Assembly: GCF_000203815.1 (NCBI RefSeq)
Contig: NW_004457735.1
Span: forward strand, 558,001-622,000
Source: Cavenderia fasciculata
Lineage: Eukaryota > Evosea > Eumycetozoa > Acytosteliales > Cavenderiaceae
Reading direction: 5' to 3'
DNA: 64,000 nucleotides
Positions within the stretch are counted from its first letter, which is position 1. Each line of letters opens with the position of its first letter. This document shows, piece after piece, positions 45,086 through 54,861 of the stretch. The notes beneath the pieces were generated by a model, which made no database searches, was not told the origin of the DNA, and saw only the letters and a list, made by a program, of their open reading frames with translations. The translations under genes were made by a program, and so were the position numbers.

Positions 45086-48000
45086 ATGAATGGCCCACTT
45101 CCATCCGCAACAGAGACAAGAACAACTCAATACCCTCTCGATCGTCTCATGGGTAAGAAGTGGAATAACGAACAAAACTTGTTTGTGACACATCTCGGCC
45201 AATATGCAAGATACTATCACTCTGTTAAGAGGTTAGTAGGCCAATTTTTTTTAATATTTGTATACGACTTTAATAACAGTAAGATATCATCAACCTTTTT
45301 TTTTTTTTTGAACATGAATCATTCAGATAAGTTCATGAACTAATTGATCGATTTCATGTATTTTACTATTTTTAGTGTTTAGTTTGTCCCGACAAGAACT
45401 CGAAAAAGTAATACCAAAGTATTACGACATGAGTGTTCTTTCAAAGAACAAAACAAATGAATTATATGAAAAAATGGAAAATCGGTTGACTTTGCCGATT
45501 CGATGGGATTCTCTAATTGTGGAGGCCATCATCTCAAAGGTGATGGACATAGACACACGCAAAAGCAGTAATAGTCCAAGAGATTATGTATGTATAACAG
45601 TCTGTGACAGTTATGATGTGTAATAATAAATTAATTTTTATTTTATTCTTTGTTTACTCTTTACAGAATTCTGCACAAGATGTCCAAGCAAAAGAGAAAA
45701 TCGTCAACAAAATGCTATCGAGAACATTTGCCAAACTCAAGGTAGACGAGATGGTTGCAAAATATCAAATCCTCCGATATGCACTCCTTGACCCAGATCT
45801 GAATCCAATTGGCTGTTGCCACTCTTATAAAACCGCCTTTGCCAACTCCATTTGCAATAGTTACTCGGCCGAGGTGGCCGAGACCTGCAAAAGGATGGTG
45901 GAGAGTGCTTTAGACCGTCAAGATGACCGAAACATATTCCACCACGAGTCCAAGTTGGTGTCGGATCTTCTGGAGGATATACTTGCCAAAATAGATGATG
46001 GTGAGATCGGTGAAGGGTACCAAGCTCTCAAACTAATATTTTCATCTCAACCATTAAAAGGTATGTCATTGATATTAACACCATCACAGGTTTTTTTTAA
46101 ATATCTTCTTGCGTCGGTTCATGTAACTCTATCTCTCATTTTGTTTATCTTTTGCTCATACACGTCAAAAGGGGTCGATGACCGCTACTGAGAGGATGGT
46201 GGGCAGTTTGCGGAGTGTCGATCAGATTTTTTTTTTTAATATTTATTTTCATTTTTTTTTTTCATCTCGAACAACTCACAGAAACCAAATTTAGAGAATG
46301 TATATTAAACTATTAAATAACATCTCACACTCAACACAACATTATCAATAGATAGAATACAGCGAGTATTGTTTATAGTTACACTTTTAGTGTAAGAACC
46401 CACACATCACTATCATTACTCCTCTTTTACACCATTTCTTTTTGATTATCTTTTGTTTTCATTGGTTTACCAATCAATGCACCACCCATCTCTTTCCTTT
46501 TAACTACTCATTGTTGGCCAAGTTCATCTTTACATATCATTGACCTCTTGTGTTCACTCATAAATTATATAATCCTTTTTGATCCAAATCAAGTACCAAT
46601 CTACCACTCTTTATCGCTCTGCATCCTTTTTGTTGTTCGTTTGATCCACTCTCCTATCCGACAAACTTTCTTTACCACTTAACTTTCCATCAGATACTGC
46701 AATCAATCACTACCATTGCTCCTCTTTTACCCTTTCTTGTTTTGATTATATTTGTTTTTATTAACGAGATGCACCACCCATCTAACCACTCGCCTCATTG
46801 TTGGTCCCAGTCTTTCCATCAGATCGATAATGCAAAACATTACAATCATTGCTTTTACACCATTTCTTTTTTGTTTTCATTATCCAATCAACGCATCACC
46901 TATCTCTTTTGCCTCATTGTGGAGAGAGAGATAGAATTTATAGAGTATAATTGTAATACAGCGCGTATTAATTATTGCAGAGATTAGAGTGATCTTTGAT
47001 ACCTCCATTGATAGCAAGAAGCTCTCTCTATGCAGTGACAGGCCTGTCAAACCTTTTTTTTTTTTTAATTTTAAACCTCTCTAACATTTATTACATTTAT
47101 CATTATAGATCATAATTTGGAATGCGAAAAGAAAAGGTCAAAATTAAAAGAGGAAAGAGAGGCCAAGCAAAATCAAGAGCCAGCCATTCCCAAGGAAAAA
47201 AAAAAGAAGAAACAGTTTTTGGGTGACAAAAGGCCTGAAAACTTTGATGAAATCAATTTTGATGGAACTGTTTATTCAATATCAAATTTGGCCACAGATT
47301 TAGAGATTGATAGCAAAAATGTAAAGAAATTAAAGGTTGAAGAACATATATCTGGTGATTATTTACAATCTGAACTCTCATCAAAGTTGGAAGCGTTGAT
47401 CCAATCATCAACATCAATAAGTGCCTGGAGTGGGTTAAATACCCTCCAATTGAATAGATTGAAAATGCTAAATTTGGAAAATATAATTAATCCGTAACTA
47501 TTATTATTATTATATCTTTTGTTATTTTTTATTATTTTCATTATAATTAACTAATCAAATGCTTTTTTTGTAATCTTATTTTTTTTTCTATAGAGAGGAC
47601 AATTCAATCGATTTTTCAAAGTTGACAAAAGATCAATATCCATCTTTAATGGATTTTTGTGAATCAAATGGATACAAGTTTCCAAAAGGATATGACCCTA
47701 CAGGATTGAAATCCCTCATGACGTCCGATTTGGAGACGATAAAAACTACTCCTTTCGCATTGAATAGCTTTGCACCACAAGCAAAGTATGTATAAAACAA
47801 TTGACCAATATCTTTTTTTTTATATTTTTAAAACTAATCCTCTTTTTTATCTATAGATTCAACAGTACTTTTATCCCATTCTCGATAGAGTTGTTTGTCA
47901 GTATAATCGTCAACTCTGGAATAGATATGTCCCTTGGTTTGACCGACAAACACAAAATATTAAGGTATATTTCAAAAATATTACCTAATTTGGAAAAAGA

Positions 48001-51000
48001 AATTGGTCATCCATTGGAAAGTGGCTATCCATTGGATAGATTTAAGTTTTTCGACAAGGAAATTGAGATCCTCAAAGCTTCGCACTTGGCTTCTTTTCCT
48101 TCATCGTCAGATGTAACAATATCACCATCCTCTTCGTCTGATGTAACAACATCACCATCCTCTTTGTCTGATGTAACAATATCACCATCCTCTTCGTCTG
48201 ATACAACAACATCACCATCCTCTTCGTCTGATACAACTACATCTCCATCCTCATCATCAAAAAAAAAAAGAGGTAGAACTCGTAGTGAGATTGTGGATAT
48301 AAAGTTAGAAAAATTCCCTGATTTTAAAGATTTTAAATTGGAGGATCTTAATCGACAATTGGAACTTAGAGATATCGAATCCCCAAACATTGATACACAA
48401 GTCCAAGAAGAGGAAAATATTAAAAGATTGAAATTGGTTTTATGGCAAGACATGGTAAAACGCTTGCAAATAGATTTTATAGAAGACTTTGACTACAGCA
48501 AATCCAGTCAAGTTAGCATTTTAAAATGGTTATCTTTACCTACTAGCACTATTAAAATCGAATATGATTGGTACTGCTGTTCATTGCCAACACTGAAAGC
48601 AACTCTCAAGAAACTATTCAATGACAGCCCAAAGGTGAAGAGAAATGGGCCAAGGAAATGGATGCCAAAGTCTCTTGCTTCAACAAAAAAATCGTTTCTT
48701 TTTCGTTACTATACGATTGGATTTGTTGGAAAATCAGTCCTCTGCGATTATTTGCAATCACCGTATGTAAAAGACAACCCATTCGATTTCAACGGGTCAA
48801 CAAAAACAATTCACCCCAACTTTAATGATTACGAAAGAGACAATATTGGTTACATTTATAACCAAAAAATGTCGGTCCTAATCAATCAAAGGGCGATGAT
48901 GGTGACAACCAACGTTCCCAGCCATATCTGGTTCCAAACAAAAAGTAAATGTCATTGTTTTAAAGCATTATTATCTTTTACGACCCATTCATTTTACTAA
49001 TATTTAATTTTAATCTTTATATAGGTGCAAATGAAAAAGTAGTTTCTGATGTGCAAATATCCATGAATTGCCGTCTCTTGCCATACCATTTGAAAAAGAG
49101 ACAAAAACTAGAAGAATCTTTTCCAGAGCAAAGTTTGGTCTCTCAAAAAAACGGTCAAGATGGCACACCCATGGATGATTCCGATGATGATGATGATGAA
49201 TCATGGAAATGTAAACAAGTAGAAGAAATGGAAAAGAACCATTCATATTCATACAACCATCCCCACTATGCTTGTTTTGTGGCAAAACAAGTTGGGTTGA
49301 AACCAAACATTCCCAAAGTCAAGGATAGAGATATTATCTGTGCCAATTGTTTGTCATCCCACTCACTTAAAGATTTGCCTATGGTGTGCGAACAATGTGA
49401 TGCGACCATTCCTATTCTATCGGAACATGAAAAAAGATTGGATTTATGTGGTGACCTGATGGATCTGTACTCGGTTGATATTCAACTAAAAAGGAATGCA
49501 TTTGAAAAAATGCCACCCTTTGATTCAAAGGATGATCAATTCCCTCCACCAGTACCATTAATTGCCGAAATCAATCATCGACTCGTCAAATTTGACCAAC
49601 CTGAGTCACCCCACGTGGAGATTTTTCTACACGAGGCTCTCAACACCACCTCGATAGCACTCAACAGTAACAGGTCAGGAATTGCACCCTCCATGCGGAA
49701 CCTATTCAATCTTATTAAAACTACATCCGATCCCTCGATGCAATTTAGAATTCGTGATGCATATCCCTTTGTCCACGACTCGTCTACTGGCGGATTTGAA
49801 AATGAAATCAAACATGAAATCATGGTGAAGGAATTAATGAAGCATTTTTCAATGACAACGTCCAAGCTCATTATTGTTTGTGGACAATTCCCTTGCAAGG
49901 CAGCCAAAGAGGCTTTTAATGCCAATCCTTTGGATTACGAAATGGTTGACTATAGTCAAGAATCTTATCACACCATTTTAGATAAAGCCAAAGGCACAAC
50001 CGAGGACAAAGAGGTGGATGTAAGTAGGATAATTCCTAAAAGGCTCATTGCTATCGCCCCGCATCCATCAGTCATGTTTGCGTTGCACATAACAGCAGCC
50101 TATATTTTGATTGCTCATGATATCTACAAAATGGCTCCAAAGGTATCTCAATTTGACCCAGTTCAAACATTTAAATCGAATTCCCCCTCGTCTGCCTCGT
50201 CCTCCTTCTCCTCCACGTCCTTATCATCCACGTCATCTTCATCATCTGCCTCGTCATCTTCATCATCTGCCTCGTCTTCCTCGTCTGCCTTGTCCCCGTC
50301 CTCCTCGTCCTCCTCCACGTCCTTATCATCCACGTCATCCTCATCATCTGCCTCGTCTTCCTCGTCGTCCTTATCATCCACCTCCTCTTCATCATCCTCC
50401 CCTTCGTCCTCCAATCAAAATACCACCAAACGCCCAAATCTAAGTAACAAAACAAAAGATTTTCCTAAACTTAAACAATGGACGTTGGAACATCTAGTTG
50501 AAGAGGCCACATCCCGTAAAATCGACGTAGAGAATATCAAAGAAGATCGTCTTCAAGTGGAATGTGTTTTGTTGAAATCGGTCCTTGGGGTTCAAATATG
50601 GTCAGAACAAAAAATTGAACAGTTTGATCTAGAGAAATCAAACTCGAAAAAAGATATACTGACCTATGCGAGAGAAAAAAATATCCCTTTGACAGACTAT
50701 TGGTTCTTCATGACGTTGGAAACCCTCAAAAAAGCCGTGCAAAGGTGTCTCGCTTCCACCTCGTCCCCATCTCCGTCCTACTTGCCCACCCCTTCCTCAC
50801 CCTTGACCGATATCTCACTCCCCTCTTCCCCATCCTTGACCGATGCCCCACCCACTTCATCCTCATCCGATACCTCAACTCCACCCTCTTCCACCGATAC
50901 CTCATCCTTGACCGATACCTCAACCACCTCATCCGATACCTCAACTCCACCCTCTTCCACCGATACCTCATCCTTGACCTATACCTCACTCCCCTCACAC

Positions 51001-52899
51001 TCATTCTCCTACTCCTCCTACTCTAAACCTTTTGTAAAAAATGAAAAGTGCGTTTACAAAGATGAAGAGAAACATATAAGAGCAAAGAGAGATTTTTATC
51101 ACTCTGGAATGTGTAGAAGGCGCCGAAGCAAATGGAAAGTTATGAGGGAAAACAACTGTGGCAATTATCTTTATATCGGAATTGATCCTGGAAGGTCAAA
51201 ATGTACGATTGTAGACTCTATGAATCGTGCTCGAGTGGTTTCAGTGGCATCTTATTACAACCTCATGGGCACTGACCGTCTTCTGGCAAGACAACAAAAC
51301 TACAAAAAGAACCCGGTCCTGTCCAAATTTGAAAGTGAATTGCCACCCTATAATACCTTTGGTAAGTGTTATTTTAAATATGCATTGTCTATACCACCTA
51401 TATATTATAATATTAATATTTATAAACTAACTTTTTTTTTAATTCCTAGATACTTTATTCAATGTAGAATCTGTATTGAGACGAATAGAGTATGAAAGAA
51501 TTACCCATAGGGATCAATGTCGTCTTTATTCCCATGTAGTGACGTCCTATACGTTTCAGACCATGGACAAGAACAGGAACATTGACAAGAAGCGCGCCCA
51601 ATATGCCTATGCAAAGAGCTTTGTACCACCAACAACAATCCCGAAAAATAGAATAGTGATTTGTATGTTTTTTTTATTTCTTCAAACCATTTATTATTAT
51701 TTGTTATTAATCTTCTTTCTTTTTATAGATATTGGAGGGTCTGATTTTTTCCGTGGATCCCGAGGTGGTGGTAGAACTGGTTGTACATCAAAGACACTAC
51801 TCAGACTGTTTTTGAATATGGGTTACAAGGCACGTCTTGTCAATGAATTTAATACCTCCAAAGTATGTGTGTTTTAATAATTGAATTTTTAGATCAACCC
51901 TCGAAATGGCCATTCATTAATATTTTTTTTTCCAAGATTCATAATGCATGTGCCTCCAAAATTCATTCTACCAACAACAACAAGTTCCTAGAAAAAGCTA
52001 AACACCAAAAGGTTAAAAATGTGTTGCCAGAATCTTTTGAAAAGACCCATGTTGTTGGTGCACCCATATCCTCCACGTTTTCAGACAATGGTGTTCGTTG
52101 GCAAGGAAAGGATTCCAAGTTATGTGATGGTTGCAAATTGACTGATTACAATTGTCAATGCTCCAAGGCTCAATTGGCGGACAAAGAGAATGATTCAACT
52201 CTGAAAGTGTCTCAATTGGCAGATGATATGAATGAAACTCTAAAAGTATTCATATCACTTGAAAATACTTCACCTTCTCCAACTATGCTATTGGAATCCC
52301 TTTTCTCTTTAAGCAAAAAGACTGTCAAGGAGTTGATAGAGTTTTGCAATCTAAACTCTATCAAATACAATCAACAAGAAGAGCCAACCAAAGGGAAAAA
52401 CAAAAGAGGTTCTCACAAGGATAGTAAGGGTGGTGCTACCAACAGCAAAAAGGACCAACTTATCAACGCTATCATCAAGTTTAATTTTGAAAAACAAAAA
52501 AGGGATGCTAGCAAAAATAAGAAAAAGAGGTCAAAATCGTCATCAACTACTAATGATCGTTGTAAGGACCAAGATCAAAGCAATAGTCAAAAGGATGGGA
52601 ACAAGTCTACAAGCAACTCTGTTTCGACCCACGATTATGGTTTTGGTAAGTCTCTTTGTGATAGTCAGATCAAAGATCTCTGGAAGTCAATGAACCCAAA
52701 TGCGACAGAAATGCCATTTAAAACTAAATGGCAATGGCTATATTGTCCAGTTTGTGATCATTTCTTCAACAGAGACACGAGCGCTGCAAAGAATATTCTC
52801 TTATTGGGAATCTTACACCAAACCGCAGATTACAGGCCATGGATTTATCGTCCTTTACCTGCCGATATCGTGCATATTGGGAGGGTAGACACGACCTAG
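45086..52899 (+). CDS. Fanzor (eukaryotic TnpB-like RNA-guided nuclease) with large multidomain N-terminus
   Basis: Ten exons in consistent phase: 45086-45231, 45383-45587, 45667-46060, 47109-47493, 47594-47785, 47857-48944, 49025-51361, 51450-51662, 51729-51862, 51937-52899; 2018 residues. Fanzor signature: RuvC-I YIGIDPGRSKCTIVDS (D1524); displaced RuvC-II Glu in VNEFNTSK (E1693); zinc-ribbon halves HNAC (1700-1703) and CPVC (1968-1971); RuvC-III NRDTSAAKNILLLG (D1978). Upstream lie a Cys4 finger (C909, C912, C925, C928), a UDG-like segment (about 998-1155) and SAP-like modules near 385, 593, 1285 and 1821. Fanzors are RNA-guided DNA nucleases spread by transposons. Exons 4 onward have no ATG of their own, which supports joining them to exons 1-3. 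The alternative is a separate 254-residue protein ending at 46191. Confidence 0.75.
46061..47108 (+). other. Long intron with internal repeats
   Basis: Intron 3 of the Fanzor gene is 1048 nt, about ten times its neighbours. It holds three degenerate copies of a CTCTTTTAC...TTTCTTTTTG...ATGCACCACCCATCT...CTCATTGTTGG block at about 46412-46512, 46718-46812 and 46848-46922. It also holds two copies of AATACAGCG(A/C)GTATT at about 46355 and 46960. An internal acceptor at 46170-46171 would end the frame at 46191. No ORF of note lies inside. Confidence 0.6.
48103..48258 (+). repeat. 30-nt minisatellite in the Fanzor gene
   Basis: About five tandem 30-nt units (TCTGATGTAACAACATCACC and so on) encode SDVTTSPSSS-type decapeptides, forming a flexible linker. 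Confidence 0.85.
50185..50412 (+). repeat. Ser-coding minisatellite in the Fanzor gene
   Basis: Imperfect CGTC/CATC-rich tandem units (CCTTATCATCCACGTCATC and TCATCATCTGCCTCGTC types) encode about 75 residues of Ser with Ala, Thr and Leu. This separates the UDG-like segment from the next module. Confidence 0.85.
50752..51013 (+). repeat. Ser/Thr/Pro minisatellite before the nuclease core
   Basis: Tandem units built from GATACCTCA and CCCTCTTCCACC motifs include a nearly exact 63-nt duplication (about 50872-50934 and 50935-50997). They encode TSTPPSSTDTSSLTDTS-type sequence that links the N-terminal part to the Fanzor core. Confidence 0.85.
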
Positions 52900-53565
52900 T
52901 TAACCTTAACAGGGCCTTCCTGCATAAATATGAAAGTCCCCCCCTCAGCTGTAAGTTATTAGATAGAAAATATAATGTTGATCTCAATTTACTGATTTTC
53001 CTCTTTTTTTTCTGTTCTTTGTCTTTTTTTTTACTTTGTCTGTTTTTTTTTCTTTCCTCAATTCAAAATAAAAGTTCAAATGTAAACTACACAACACGTT
53101 GCTTTTAAAAAAAGATCTGAATAATAAAATTAATTAATATTTTTAATTTAATATCTTTTAAATAAGATAGGTAGATATATAGATATTATGAATATTAATC
53201 CTTTAGTTTTGAGAATACATTATCATGTATTAGGTCATTGTGAAACTAAATCTGTCATACCACCAATCTTAAGTTTCATTTTCTAAATTACTAGATCTAT
53301 ATGAAGATATAAATATAAGAATATTTATGATTATAAAGTATTTCATCAACTAATTCTGATTGTATTACCGTGGTGTAGAACCGATCCTTTGATCTGAGAG
53401 GATGGAGATATTTTTTTTTGTCCCATGCACGAATTTTGTTCAAGGCAACTCAAAGCAAAGGGCATGGATGGGTATAGTGATCCAAAAAGTTCAACAATTC
53501 AACGCAACAACATTGTCATTCTTCTTCTTTTTCTTTTATTCAACTAAACCAATAATTAACTTACA
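52900..53565. other. Region downstream of the Fanzor stop codon
   Basis: A GTTAACCTTAAC inverted motif overlaps the stop, followed by about 70 bp of mixed composition (CAGGGCCTTCCTGC, GTCCCCCCCTCAGC), then pyrimidine-rich and AT-rich DNA. Fanzor guide RNAs are often encoded next to the nuclease gene, so 52895-52975 is the best place to look here. No guide scaffold can be defined by eye. From about 53390 the sequence is the promoter side of the next gene. Confidence 0.4.
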
Positions 53566-54705
53566 ATGAAATTATTATTATATGTATCATTGGTGATTGT
53601 AGCAATCATTGTAATTAGTTTTACAAGCTTTGCACGTGCAGATCAGTGCAAGGAATACGTCCCAATTGCCAAATGTGTTGGTGAGGGTGATCAATGGTAA
53701 GTTGTACATATACTATCTATCTATCTAGATTTAGAAAAATAATTAGTAGTATTAATTTTGATTTGTTTTTAAAGTTCTCAAGATGTTCCATGTCAAGGGT
53801 TATTATATTGTGACAATGAAGGAAATAGTATACATAATGGTACTTGTGTAAAATACGCTGAATTGGATGAAGATTGTTCCAAGGTACAGTGTAATCCAAT
53901 CTATACTTGTTTGGCAGATACTTGTGTCATTGCCAACTATGCTCAGAGAAATGAGTCATGTCAACACGACTATGAATGTATGGGTGATATGACATGTGTC
54001 GAATCGGTCTGCTCATTGATTGGTTCATGCAAACAAAATATCGAGTGTCCATTTGGAACCTCTTGTGATAATAATGGTCTCTGTACAGATAATATCAAGG
54101 CTGGTGAATTGCTGCCTAAAAAGGGTGACCAATACTGTGCTATTGGTACAAAGGCAACTTCTCAAGGCTACTGTGTCTCTCTTTATAGTTTGGCCGTTGA
54201 TCAAGATTGTGATGATGATACATTCTGTGATGACCAATTGGTTTGTAGCGGAGGTAAATGTTCCGCACTTCCAAAGGCCACTCCAACATCAGTCAATTGT
54301 CTATCAAGTCCATGCACATCCTACGAAGAATGTGTGTGTCAGGGAGGTGACGCTAGTGCAACCAACGCCACCTGTTATTCAAAGGGTTTGTTTGGCAGTG
54401 CCCTCGAACAACAAAAAACTACATACCTCGAGTTTTTAAACTGTATCACTATCTACAAGTGTGTTATCGAGTCAAACACTGACAGCCCAATTTACAATAG
54501 TTGTGCAGAAAAAAATTGTGTACCACAATATTGTACTTTTCTCAACTCCTCCCAAATTACCCAAGTATACAACCCACTTCCAGAGTCGTGTCACAGTCAA
54601 TCCCCAATCTGTCTTGCTGAAGCAAACTCTTCATCCAGTATCCAAGTTAACTATATCTCTTTAATTCTTATCTTGTCCATCTTTATCCTTTTCACTTTCT
54701 TTTAA
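53566..54705 (+). CDS. Cys-rich secreted/GPI-type protein, family member 4
   Basis: Two exons (53566-53696, 53775-54705) encode 353 residues. A signal peptide (LLLYVSLVIVAIIVISFTSF) precedes Cys modules (CSQDVPCQGLLYC, CQHDYECMGDMTC, CPFGTSCDNNGLC), the CTSYEECVCQGG block shared with the other members, and a C-terminal hydrophobic segment (ISLILILSIFILFTFF). The single intron splits TG|T at the position of the first family intron. The second family intron is missing, the reverse of the 35119 gene. Function is unknown and a surface role is inferred. Confidence 0.8.
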
Positions 54706-54861
54706 ATTATCCAACCTTTTATCTTGTAATAATAAATCCCACAACTATATATATATATATTATTTATATAAATATTATTATTGTTTACATTATTATTGTT
54801 ATTATTATTTTGGTATGTACGTGTTTTATTATTATTATTATTATTATATTGTTATTATTTG

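Noticed and set aside
49178-50455. Minus-strand acidic frame (EDEEEVDDKDDEEDE)
   Set aside because: It is the antisense of the Ser-coding minisatellite in the Fanzor gene.
44179-53565. Terminal inverted repeats or target-site duplication around the Fanzor gene
   Set aside because: I compared the left (44.2-45.1 kb) and right (52.9-53.5 kb) flanks by eye and found no convincing inverted or matching ends.
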